In this document: in pieces, positions 1 through 12,900 of the stretch
How positions within the stretch are numbered: position 1 is the stretch's first letter
Layout of the letters: the number at the start of each line of letters is the position of its first letter
The notes under the pieces: model-generated
Seen by the model: only the letters and a program-made list of their open reading frames with translations
Database searches by the model: none
Told to the model about the DNA's origin: nothing
DNA from: Diphasiastrum complanatum
Taxonomy: Eukaryota; Streptophyta; Lycopodiopsida; Lycopodiales; Lycopodiaceae
DNA: 64,000 nt
Assembly: GCA_029204225.1 (NCBI GenBank)
Contig: MU831983.1
Location: forward strand, 29,153 to 93,152
Direction: 5' to 3'
Position numbers and translations under genes: made by a program

Positions 1-690
1 ATGATTGGGTACTGCTTGGGCTCTTTGTGGGGGAACTCTTGCCATAAATTCTATGTGATGCTATTTGCCATTCTTTGTGACAGGTTGTTAGATTGCTTCA
101 TGTATTGTCAACTTATGCTTCATTGATGCTAAAATATATGATTCAGCTCATATAATTTAGCATGATCCAAGAGATGTAAGGATTAAAGGCCTTCTTGTGA
201 TGTAACATGTATCTTCTCCGACGACAATCAAGCTCAAGGCAATTTGATCACATAAAGGCTAGGTGAGGCCAATTTCTGTTGTCAGTTGTTTCATACATCA
301 TAATTTGTTTGATCTATCGTACACAATTGCATAGGCATAGCAATCCGAACATGCATTAGATGATTTAGAAATTTTATGCCCACCAACAGTCATCCAGTTT
401 CAAAAATTCATAATTATAGGAAACGGATTGGATCCAAGTAAAATGGCATAACATGTTAACTTTGATACGAATGCAACAACCTTTAGATATGACTCTTATT
501 TGACGAAGTCTACGATGCCAATGTAAACCTTGTAACAGCATTAACTAGCTTACCACTAAATCACGATGACGTTAGGCGTTAACCATAGAAAGGCTTTATT
601 AGGGAGAAAACTACAACCCATAAGCATGACCATATCTGGCTTTTCTTTCTTTTTGGACCCAAATGTGTTACAAATGTGTCACATGAGTAC
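1..690. other. 3' flank of the amidohydrolase gene
   Basis: AT-rich, with no reading frame, repeat or RNA gene that I recognise. The polyadenylation region of the minus-strand gene should lie here, but I see no distinctive signal. Confidence 0.4.
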
Positions 691-692
691 CC

Positions 693-797
693 CTTTGAGG
701 GATCAGAAGAATGTCATTCATGCTGGAACTTGAATGTTTGATCTGGAAATTATTCCAGCTGCTGCAAGAAGAGCCTTAGTAGGATGGTCACCTACAT
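693..797 (-). pseudogene. Decayed tandem copy of amidohydrolase exon 10
   Basis: The segment 693-797 aligns with 822-926 at an offset of about 129 bp, covering exon 10 and its acceptor. It still encodes AAGIISRSNIQVPA but has lost one base in the CTACTTAAG block. It therefore reads out of frame from its own acceptor and ends earlier, at a TGA. It lies in the 3' transcribed flank of the gene. Confidence 0.8.
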
Positions 798-830
798 GAA
801 ATATATGTCACATAAACAATATTTGAGAGA

Positions 831-920
831 TCAAAGGTATTTCATTCGTCCTGGAACCTGAATCTTGGATCTAGAGATGACTCCAGCTGCAGCATGCTGA
901 GCCTTAAGTAGGATGGCCTC
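831..920 (-). CDS. Amidohydrolase exon 10 (residues 445-473) with stop
   Basis: The acceptor is TTGTGTAG. It reads EAILLKAQHAAAGVI and ends IQVPGRMKYL with stop TGA at 833-831. The C-terminal helix fits the family. A decayed tandem copy lies just downstream at 693-797. Confidence 0.85.
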   Translation of the reverse strand, partial: EAILLKAQHAAAGVISRSKIQVPGRMKYL

Positions 921-3900
921 CTACACAAGTGTGCACTACACAGGTTGAGAAGGCAAGCAAATCTCTTTCTCTTCTCAAAAATCAGCTCTAAACTTCTGAT
1001 GTAAACAATACTTCTGGCATACAAAAACTGGAAAATAGAAATGAGAGGCTTCAGCTTGTCTTGATTCAACAACAGACTGGATCATCTTGTGCACTGCAGA
1101 TTTCTCACAAAACATTTAGAGCAGGTGAGTAAGATGTTCAATAATTCACCTCATCTATGGTAAGAATTTTATGATTTCGCATTATCCACTGACCGTTGCA
1201 CATGACTGACTCAATGTTCTCCGTTCGCATGCAATACACAAAACTGGAAATCCTGCATAGACAAGAAAATAGTAGACATGGTCAATAAACATGCACCAAA
1301 AGATGTGGAATGGACGTCGGAAGATGCTCTGAGTAACACATGCAACCTATTCCAAAAAGCCCGCTCCTAATCCAAAAACTTTCCATCTTAAGGAAAAAGT
1401 CATCACAAAAATCATTCACAAGGTCATGGCCTCTCAGTCAAGAAACTTAAGAGCACTCAAGCAAAAGAGCATTACGGATCATGTAGAGGAAGCATTGTCC
1501 AAAGATATGGATTAACTACCACCAAATCTGCCTGCAACCACCATCAACCAACAGTACACAAATGACTTTTGGGTGGACCTTCGAAGCAAAAGAAATGCTT
1601 TCATGCACAGAATTTCATTGCATTTGACATTTATATAATACAAATATATGCTCCAATCTGGAAGTATGAGCCTTTAAGGGGAAGTCTTGATTTTCTAGAG
1701 AAAGAGTATTCAACTTCTGAAATGAACTAAGAGCACCAACTGCATTCCGAAGTAGATTTGAGACCAGAAAACACAAAAAGACCTGTAGATTTCAATGAAA
1801 ACAATTAATATGGAAATAAAGCATAGAACTGATTTTGACTCCTGAAGAACAAACAAAGAAAAAAGGATAAAAGAAAACACACTTGTTTACAGACTAGTCT
1901 TGTAAACAGGAGCATAAACATTTTTAGCAGTTGGAGAATGTGCACAGCTCACAGACATGTTTTCGGCCCTGTGGTGGAGTGGGATTGAGTCAAGTGCATG
2001 TGGCACCGAGATATCCTACAGCAGGTGCTTGACCAACTTCCAAGCATAGACACTCATGAAAATAGAAAGTGAGAATTAACTAGTTTAACCAACTCTGACT
2101 TCAGAAAGCAAGAAAAATGTGCAATGCGTTGACAGGCATCATAACAAGCGGTCGAAGGACATTGAATCACATAATCTCCACAATCCTAAAATGTAGCAGA
2201 GATTCTCTTCAAACATAAATCATAATCCACCAGACATCAAAATGACATCGATTTTCAAATAGCACTTTACCTAGGCATGTAGCATATTGTCTATTATAGC
2301 AATTTTCTTTAACTCAAATCCATACCTGTAAGAACTCTTAGATAGCCCTCACTGCAGTAAATCAATTATCAGACCCTACTCCAACGTAAAACCTATGATT
2401 GAATGAGAATGTTACCTTTTTGCCAACTTCAAGAGTTCCTATCTCATTTTCCAATAAGACGGCTTTTGAGCCCTCAACTGTTGCCATCCTCAATACAGTC
2501 TCTGCAGGTAATAGAGTGGGATCCGTGTTTCCTTTCTGATAAACAACCTTGCCTTTGTTTATGAGTGAGGCCAAATACATTTCATCCACTGCCATTCCAA
2601 GTAGCTACAACTTAAAGATGTCAATATGAAGAAATAGGAACTAGTGATTCACAAGAACACACTTGTGTTGCTTCAGGTTATCACAAATAACACATTCAGA
2701 GCACATGTGACTACTTATAGTATTCTTATGTTCTCACCTAAGCTCATTCTATTATTAGAAGGAGCTCCATCAGTCCCGATTGAAACACAAAGACCTTCCT
2801 CTAGCATTTCCTTGATTGGAGCAAATCCCAACATCCTCATTGCAGCTGCTGGACAATGAGAAATCTTCACCCCAGCTGCTGCCATTTTCTTTATCTGTGA
2901 AAATATCAAGCATGAAACCAGTTAAGAGTTAATCGTAACAGCAGCTGTTATTCAGCCTGGAGTCAAGTTATCATAAGTAAATGTAATCATATTCACCAAT
3001 GTGAGTCAGAAAAATTGGCCAGCACTTATGTTCTCTAAAAAAACAACAAAGTCTGAAAACTTATCCTCACCACCAATATGAACCATTGACTGGGAAGTCA
3101 CATTTAAACCCTTGTCTTTTGCGCAGCTGAGTGCACGTGGAGCTATAAGCGATGGCATCTCCGAAAGACAAAGAGTCTTAAGCACTTTAACACTCTAGAA
3201 ATAGTGCTTCTCATACAAGATCCCTCACTGCTGCGGACCATTGCAGATTGTAACTAGCTCCAGGCCAGGGTGAAATGCTAGATATGTTTATCCCCCAAGC
3301 AAACGATAGAGCCTACAAATCTAGAGTGTTTGGAGGAGATTGCTTTCACTAATGTATATATTGGACCACATGATTTGCCACATGAGGTACATCGTGTTCC
3401 TATTGTTATTATTCCAACTGTTGATGATGAGTTTAATGCAAATCAGTTCTATGATCCACATACATGCATAGTACTAGTATAGGGATTAGTTTCCAACTTG
3501 ATAGAACCCACTAGCTTTTTCCTTCTATATATGATTTGGTGGTCCTTCTTTTGCCTCCATGCATCCCCTTTTAAGATGTTTCACCATGTAGGGAGCATCA
3601 AGTGTGAAAAATTGGCATGATCTAGCTTGGATATTTCACAAATTCTTGTATGTGAGGAAATCTCACATGTGTGGAGCATGTTCCCACGTGTGGAAAATAG
3701 GCAAGAGTGTTTCAGTCATGTTGAGTTAGGGGCACTTAAAGTTTTATAGACATCTATCCATGTGTGAGTAGGTGATTAGGCCATTTTCGGCATAGAGGCA
3801 AAATAGGCAAGTACACATGTAAGAGCATAATTAGGCCAAAAGTAGAAAGTGATGTAGCTCGAGCCACGGGAACTGAAAGATAAAGTGCTCCCATCTTTCC

Positions 3901-6900
3901 ACCTCATCCATAGTACACATGGTAGATCCCATCTTCAACAAGAATCCTGTTATAAACAACCTACCTCCACATGAAACTAATGTGAAGAGACTCTGAGTTG
4001 TTCCGAAGTGAACCCGAGGTTGTGCAATGGTCTTGAATCTAGATACCAAGGCATGAGCTATTAGAAATCCATAAATCATAATAAGGATGGACAGACTAGG
4101 ATTCGAACCTAGGACCTCCCTCATACCGGATGGGATGCTCTACCACTGAGCTATCCGCCCTGTTTGATAATTCTCTCTAGAGTGTGGATTGATATTTCAA
4201 CACCCCCCCTCAAGCCACACTTGGTTGGGGTCCTAGCTGTCACCTGCCCCACAACTTGGGCCACCTAACCATGGCTTTAACACCATGAACTGTTAGGTCT
4301 AACTTGGCTCTGATACCATGTTAGAAATCCATAAATCATAATATGGATGGACAGACTAGGATTCGAACCCAGGACCTCCCTCATACCGGATGGGATGCTC
4401 TACCACTGAGCTATCCGCCCTATTTGATAGTTCTCTCTAGAGTGGATTAATATTCCAACATGAGCAAGTCACTTGCTACATCCATATTTAGGAAGTGAGT
4501 TAGTAGAAGTCTACTAGCTTGATCCCAAACTCTCTCAATGGGCCATATTAGACACTCTAAATATATAATCAATAATCAGACCTTCAATATATAGATGGGT
4601 CCCCTCAAAAAGGTGATAGTTGGGAATGCCAAACGACTCCAACAGGCAACAATAGTGTCCAACTCATAAATCTTTACAAAAAGCTGTGAGTGCTAGCCAT
4701 ATCTCAACCTCCCATATAATATTCTCCAAACTCCAAGACTCTCTAAATAAGATGATCAACCTAAATATAGCCTCTACCTTTGTTACGACCATATTCAGCT
4801 AAGAATTTGGAATAGTCCTAATATGGTAGACCGGCCCTCCAATATTTGAGATTGTTGGTTATGCCTCAATTTAATTCCATGTAAAGGCCAGTTTGTAACT
4901 ATTAACCTTGAGAGGACCCAGACACTCCTATGGAGACATGTGGAGCAGTGCATGGCTTGTGACAATGGTATGCATGAGGATAGCATGGGATATGTGATCT
5001 ATGTTTAGATGGACTGCATGGGAGGTTGGATGGGTGCATGCACAGACTTCTTACCACTATGTATACGGGTAGGGACATGCCCTCCTCCATTTTAAGTTTT
5101 TGGCTCTAGGTTGATAATTTCTCTCCTCTCTTCATGTATTCCCTTGCCATGGCTCAGGGATGAGGTGTTCTTGTACATTTCAATTGAATGGGTGGTTTGG
5201 CTCCCACTAGTCTCTATGCAATTTGATCCTGTATTCATCTTAGTAGCCTTCCTGGTGGCCTTTACATTGGTATTAGAGCACGGCTAAGATGCGGTCTTGG
5301 ATGGGATTGGTGACAAGCTCTACATCAGCATGAAAGTTGGAAACACTCGGATTTGTATCCCGGATTGGAGTGTTGATTTCTCAAGAGGAGTTTGGATAGA
5401 TTCATTAATTCCTGTATGAAGCATGCTTTTCGAAATTGGTGGTAGAGTGCTCTTCTACTGATTCAATTTTGGTGAAGATGCTGGAAATTAGTACGAATTC
5501 ATTCGTAATTTCCTGTTTCTTGAGGAAGCTTTCAAATAATGTATAATGATACGCACAGTAAATCAAGAGGCTTGTTGCTTGGATTTGCATACTAATGGAG
5601 ATTTAAGGACATGCAAAAGTCCAAAATGTTCAAGAGGTTGGATTCAGTAGATGTAGCTATGTTTATACATTATTATCGCACAGTTTGTAGTCCCTCATGC
5701 TCATCTCCAGGCTATTTTCAAGCTCAACACATACGAAAGGGTGACCTTGATGAGCGCCTCAATGAGTGGTACTCTCACATACCCATGGCATGCACTTTCA
5801 TACTCTATGGCACTCATAGAACAGGGTCATCAATTCTCTTGGTGTGCATACGCTTCTCAGTTGCTCAAAACATTGGTACTCATGAACCGTACTCATGACT
5901 ACATCAGATGGTTTTCATATAGGAAGTACATTCATCGAGCTTGGTTTGGCTCCCTTGGACTCAAACTAGAGTTCTACAAGACACATTTCTTGAAGATAGA
6001 TACATCTAATTTTCCAATCCAACGATGTTACTGAGCCATAGAACCCACGGTTCCCAGAACCGTGGGTCCTCGGAACCGTGGAAGGAACCGTACCACGGTT
6101 CGGTTCATCTAAATAGATAATTAATTAATTAATTAATTAATTAATTAATTTCCCCCCCAAAACCCCTTCCTGCCAGTGATGAGGCATGATGGCTGATTCG
6201 CTACACTCACAGACGCACGATCCTGCTGCTTTGGCTACGATCATGTCATGCAAATTCAAGAATCCGTTTCACATGACTTCTTCACCTAAGGCATTCCATC
6301 AGAGGAAGGATTCCGCCCGCTGACTTTCCGCTGAAGGATTCCGCTGCATGACTTCACATGTCTTCTTCGCCTTATGCATTCCATCAGACTCCAGAGGAAG
6401 GATTCCGCCCGCTGACTTTCCACTGAATTCATTCCGCTGATTCCGCTGCATGACTTCCCGCTGACTTTCCACACAATAATATATAAAAAATAATAATTAA
6501 TAACTACACGCGGTTCACCACGGTTCTGGCAAAAAAAAATTGAGAACCGTACGGTTCTCAGAACCGTGGTGAACCGCCCACGGTTCATTAATTCTATGTG
6601 CTGAGCACAAAACAGTAAACCCCGAACATATTTCACAAAACAACTAAACAACCAAATAAATCAAAATTTTCCAACCACCAACAAACAAGATGGCAACAAC
6701 AAAATTCGCTTCTCATAAGTGTAATCTGCAAGCAAATACATCAAGTGTTGAAACATGAGCTGAAAACAAAATTGCACACAAAGCTACTTCACGTAGCCAA
6801 TAGCCCTTGAATTGCTCTTGAATCTTCACTTGATCGATCACAATCAAGTTTTTATGATCAATCATTGTTGTATAACGGCAAAAAGGCAGAAAACTGGTAG

Positions 6901-9900
6901 CCTACATCCTCTTTTTGGGTGTTGTTTCTATTTCTAGATTCTCGATAATGGCCCTAAACTAATAAATATTTACTGATTGGTTTAATTATGTTTCGTACGT
7001 ACGGAATGTGTTGCGTTCTATAGGTGCGCAGCATGACCACCAAGGTGAAATGCAGCTACAAAAATTTAAATTTAGTTAATTGAAAGGATAGTACCCAAGC
7101 TATACCACTAGTCCAATCATAAGGGCACAATGCAATGATATCAGCTGTGTAGATGAGTTCAAACACATTAACAAAACTTCAAAAGCATGTGACTATACAC
7201 CAACTACAATTCTTATTTTTCTCATCGAGAACTTATGAAAAATGACATGTCCATCATTGCTATAACCTCACAGAAATCAACAACGGAATAGAATGAGGCT
7301 GAGCAATCATAAACGCTTAGAAATTCATAGAACATTTTCAGATGAACATCCTTCTAAAAACCATCCAATCACATTAGATCCCTACCAATGACCAGAAGCG
7401 ATAGATTTTGGAAATGCAAAAGCTATCCAAATTCATTTTGCAAGATGAATAATTCATCTATTGTTGTTATGTCACAAAAATAGGGTCTGAAAATGCAAAC
7501 AATATTCATATTGTGCAAGATGGATAAACCATTGTTGCTACATCAGAAATATACTCTAGGTAAAGCATCAAGCATACGTGAGATTAGCAAACAATTGACA
7601 ATGGGCAATTGCCACCAAGCTGTTGAGAAATCGGACTCTCAATGGGCAATTGACATGTGTTACATTACTCATAATATATACTTTGTTTGTAATCAATAAA
7701 AACTTGACTTTCACCTTCACTACAAACAAAATCTGCTTCACAAAAACAATATGATAGATTGCATGGAGATGCTAGCATACCTCAGTCTCATCCACCCAAA
7801 CACAGTGAGCAGCCAGAAGATTATCTCCAAGTACTCCTAATTTATTGAGGTGAGTAACAGTGCCATGCTCAACTGCTCGTGTCTTCACCACCCATTCATT
7901 TTCAAAAGGAATTTCTGCAACATGCTAAAATTGCAGTCTTGTTACATCAGTTTTAAGATTTATCGACACCCTATTTTAATTTCACGTCAGGCGCCACTAA
8001 TACTAAGAAATCTCTCCATGGTCAACTACTAGCAATAGACAAACATAAAGTGTTGATACAAGTCCATTATCCATAGGTTTGCAGCCTAAATTGTGCTTAC
8101 AATGTTGTACCTTCAGAAGCCTTAATATAATGAATGCTCCATGTTAGATTTTCCATTAGCAACAACATTGTTTCCTCTTATTTGACAAGTGTTTCAAGAA
8201 CTTTAAAACAACAACGCTTTCAAAAGACTTAAAGCCCATGAAATATACTCAAGTAGCAGGTTCACCACTAATGGCATTATATCCTTGTGCTTCAACTACT
8301 TCAAGCACATACATAGTAGCTTAGTTGCCCGTTCCGGAAAGGAACGCGTTCCGTTCCGGAACTTGACCAATTTTTTTTTTTAAAATACGTTATTTTTTAA
8401 CAAAGGAATTGAGATAAGGAACGGAATAGCTAATCTAGGATCAGGGAGAGCTTAAGAACGTGGCTCAGATAGCTATTCTAGGATCAACGGGAGCTGCAAG
8501 AATTTTGTTAAGTTCTGCGAGATTTTTTTGGCCATAAGCAGCTCTGTATCAGCAGTCAGACAAGATATGCATTATCGTCAGACAAGGCACGGACATCTAG
8601 ATAGAGGGTGAGTTTTCAAATATAGCATTAGATTTCATGCATAACCGAGATATGGAATGCAACGAAGATTTAGAAAGGTCATCTGAATATGTGCACAGCG
8701 CAGTGACAAATAGCACAGTAGCAACAGAAAGCCATACTTAGAAAAATTACACGCAAATGAGTATGACAGAGATGAGGAAGTGAAAGTAACCGATAGTAAC
8801 TTCTTCAAATTTGTTTCTGCTTGAACTGTATATTTTCCAGCATTTCTGATATCTAGCATCCCGCAATGTATCATCAAGCATCACTCAATGTATTATCAAC
8901 AAGTATGAAGATCGTGGCCAGCAGCACCTGTTTTTTTATTTTGGAAAAAACGTTCCGACCCCGTACGGAACGGAACGTTCCAACCCATTTTGCTCGGAAC
9001 GGGCTTCTAAGCATACTAGTTGCTTTAACCTTAAATGTCCAATTTTAAGAATACAACACTTGCTTTCTTGAGACAAATTGCAAGGATTTCAACATTAAAT
9101 AGTGAAATTTTGCTGTCCAGAAGACTTACACGATGCCAAACTTGTTTGACTTCTTACAAGCTCATTAGGAGAGTGTAGCAACATCATCATGCATGCAAGG
9201 CTTGGTAAATGGATACAATTTAAGGTATTAGGTTACTTCAAGACATGTATTTGTATGATTCAAAACATGAGGGAGGCATCAAAACTAAAAAGTACAAGTT
9301 TGTACTCTGAGAAGAGCTACAAATAGCACTTTACAAAAGAACTTCCAAGAAATGGAGTCGATTGCTTAATCAAAACTACATTGTTTTAAAGGCCTATGTT
9401 GACAAACATTTGACTTTACTACTTTTACGCAGTTAAGTTTGGCAATGATCGATTAAGTTGAAGAGTGCTTGATGTTTCACCGATTTGATATAGGAAGCGG
9501 GTGTTGAATGTAAGAGGAAAATGTCGTTAAGAAAGTAGGTATAGTATGTTCAAACTGTTGCCATTCAGGTTCAAAAAATACGCCAAGAATGATGGATAAC
9601 ATTTTCCACTCCTATTTTGATAAGTTGATCGTCATATATGTAGATCATATGCATCAAGATAGAGTCACAAGTCTTACAAGATGAAATTGTATACTAAGGA
9701 AATAAAGTGTGATTTTTTTATAAAGAAGGCTGCTACAGTAAACCTTGCCTCATTCAAACTAGGATATCATTTCTTGAGGGGTATTTTATTCATACCACCA
9801 GAGAGTACCTAAATGAGCCTGTGATAGATGCTATGGATTTTTTTTTCAAGAATTGAATACTCAAGCGTAAATGGGAGTGCAATAACAAGAGGTTGTTGAT

Positions 9901-12900
9901 GCGCTCATCAAATTGCTACCCCCTCACATTGCAAGTAGTGGAACCAATTGCAGCATTTAGCACGTTTTTGGGGCCTTCACTGAGCTGGGTGCTCAGCTTG
10001 TAAGTTGAGAAACAAATTATAAGAACTCAACTAAATTGGCAAACTCACTATTGTGCACCCACTTCGCAACTTGTGTGGTGTATAGTCTACTACAATCACA
10101 TATCACCACACCCTAATATCTTGTGCAAACAATAGACATGAACATGCACTTAGGGCTTATTGAGATGTTGGGGGCTTATTAAGTACATCTAAGGCCATTT
10201 AACACTAGCCTTAAGGTGGCCTTAAAAGCTCTTGAAATTCTAAAATCTGCATTTAGCCCAACAATGTTGACCACTTGAAGCAACAACAACAAGCTCCTAA
10301 GTCTTCTTCCACTCATCCTAGTCTAATGCCATCTGAATGGCATTCTGCAATCCTTGACTTTGCTCCTTCCTAACGAAACGACATTGACTCTACTCGAGGC
10401 CCTCTTCAAAAAAACATGTGAAAATGTTACCTCCGTTGGAATCCTAAGCAATGTCTCCTAATATTGGCAATGATTTGTGTGCCAGCATGCACTAAGCTGA
10501 CTCGACCAAGGACGATTCCCATAGCCATGCTCTTATCATCTAAAAACCTAGGTTTGAACTGAAAATTTTTGTGAGTGACTCCCACGTGGAAGAAACGAGA
10601 TCATATCTTTCTCCACTTTCCTCCACCAATGTTGTGTAGACTCCTAAAATTGGTGTCACTTTAGCACTCATTTCTTGATCCTCTCTAGTACCACACATCT
10701 GATCATTGATGTCACAAGCAAGTCTCTCCAAGCTTGTGAATCCTAGAAGGCCGGTGTGTAGAATGAACCTCCCAACCATAGGCACCCACCCCTCTTTGAG
10801 TCCTTCTACCTGCTATTCCCGTCAACTGGCACATGGCATCCACCTGTAGGTGATCAATCCACTTGGCATGCATGACCCCTGTGACCTGTGAATACTGAGT
10901 GACTCATAGGGTACCACCCCCGTGCCCCGTCAAAGACCTGTGACCCGCTTGGTCACCCCAACTACTAGCCAGCTAGCATCTCGTCACTGCTGGCGGCTAG
11001 GATCCCGACGGTCAAAACACACCGCATCTCTGACAGCTTGTCAGGCGGCCACGCCGGATCACTACTTGTGACGCACCGGTCCTGTCATGCCCATGACTGG
11101 TCTCGGGTAGCATGTCCACGCTAGGGACCGGTAGACCAACAACCCGTAAGTTAATTGTGACTATAAGGGAATTGGGGCCCTTATGTGTACATGGTCATAA
11201 TTAATGGTTGTAGGCTGCAGAGGTGTCCAGTGAGGTGTCACAGTGCACTACTAGTGGTGCATGGGCCTTGGAGGGTATAAGTATACCTGCTGGGCTCTCA
11301 CTAGTGTATGCTCTGATACCAATGTAAAGTCCTCAATCCAAGGATCCTATTCTAAGCATGCCAATCACAAGCAACACAAGGGAACCTGATGGTGGACAAA
11401 CCAACCCAACCAACCTAGATCGAACGGATCTAGCCCCCAAGCTATAGATCAATCACAAAGAGGAGTATGGCATTCTCAACCGGAGATTATCTCAAAAGAA
11501 TATATTGTTAGCATGAATTTCTTTCCTTGCATCAACCCACGGATCTCAGTTCACACTAAGATCAAGTTGACTATATCTAGCAAGGAACAGGTTTCAACAA
11601 AATCCCATTTTGCAAAAGAATTACCAAGTTCTGACACAAATCAATCATACTTGTTATCAGCCACTTATCTACCGCAAGAGTAATTTTCTAAATTTCCCCC
11701 CCCCCCTTAATTCTTCAACCTAGATATCTACTATAAGCCATAAAGGATTTCTGTAGAGATATGCTATGTGGTGAATCTTTGTAGGATCATTAAAACCTTT
11801 TGTACAAACTTCTAATCCTGTGGATCTACAAAGTATTCCTTGAACTAATTTTATTTGCATGCATAAACTAGTGGTTGGTACATAGGCATATTGATGAGAA
11901 TTGTGTTGAGAGAATTTCTCGCTGGGTTATAGTAATGTCTCATTGAGAATTGCTTATTGACCTAGAATTGATTTAGAATCAGATTAAATGTGGTGTTTTG
12001 ATACCACACCGAAACATTTAAACATTTTCTAAATCCGATACAGCTAACCGAGTCAGAAGCGTTACTTCTGAGTTAGTTGTTGTAAATTAACAATAGAGAT
12101 CTTACTTATGGATATTATTGTTGAAATGTATTGCTTATAAGTCACAATTAACTTACAGGTTGTTGGTCTACCGGTCCCTAGCGTGGACACGCTACCCGAG
12201 ACCAATCATGGGCATGACATTCTTCCCCCCTTATTCAAGTTCTGTCCTCAGAACTTAAAACTGGAAAAGTACCTCCTTAAGCTTCCTTCCTGTTACCAAG
12301 AATCGTCATCGTCTATACATCTCTTCCATCAAACCAGATGCTTGGTAACTATACGATTTCACACTCATTTAGTTCTTGTATCCAAGATCTTTTCGGATTC
12401 AAGCGGAGACACACCCGATGATTCACCTAACAGGTCCAATCGATCTCCAGATCCAAGATGCTCTCCTTCACGTAGACTCTTTCAGAGACGGCTTACGTGA
12501 AATACGGGATGCACTTGAGATCCATCCGGGGGTTCCGATTGGTAAGCTAAGGATCCGATCTTTTTCAAGATCTTAAACGGTCCTCTATATCTAGGGGACG
12601 ATTAGTAATGCTAGCCGGTACGCATTACACTTGAATCCATCGAGATTCTCAAAAAATACCCAGGATGGGGACCGACATTATGCAAGTCTGAAAAGACCAC
12701 CGAGAGACTTCCAAGTGGGGGATTGGGTATTTTTTGAGGATCTCGATGGATTCAAGTGTAATGCGTACCGGCTAGCATTACTAATCGTCCCCTACATATA
12801 GAGGACCGTTTAAGATCTTGAAAAAGATCGGATCCTTAGCTTACCAATCGGAACTCCCGGATGGATCTCAAGTGCATCCCGTATTTCACGTAAGCCGTCT

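Larger units (their letters stand above)
4059..4460 (-). mobile_element. Complete TRIM element with tRNA-like LTRs
   Basis: A 402-bp miniature LTR retrotransposon in minus orientation. The 5' LTR is 4319-4460 and the 3' LTR is 4059-4202. Primer site TGGTATCAGAGCC (4306-4318) directly abuts the 5' LTR, and a G-rich polypurine tract (4203-4211) abuts the 3' LTR. The internal part is about 116 bp and non-coding. It is flanked by a perfect 5-bp duplication TGAGC (4054-4058 and 4461-4465). Each LTR carries a 72-nt tRNA-like sequence. Lacking any gene, it must use proteins of other elements. Size and layout are those of TRIM elements such as Cassandra. Confidence 0.88.

Noticed and set aside
1900-2040. 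Minus-strand stretch reading DSIPLHH as a possible exon 8
   Set aside because: The short exon at 1531-1476 has proper splice sites and the full ADLVVVNP...LPLHD sequence.
4089-4420. Two functional tRNA genes
   Set aside because: Both sit in LTRs, have an abnormal anticodon arm and lack a T-run terminator; treated as tRNA-like promoter modules.
5611-5898. Separate gene at 5.6 kb
   Set aside because: The overlapping frame matches LINE C-terminal sequence; this one is a shadow.
10703-10709. Treating these seven bases as part of the gypsy LTR
   Set aside because: They are absent from the end of the 5' LTR, where the primer site follows instead.
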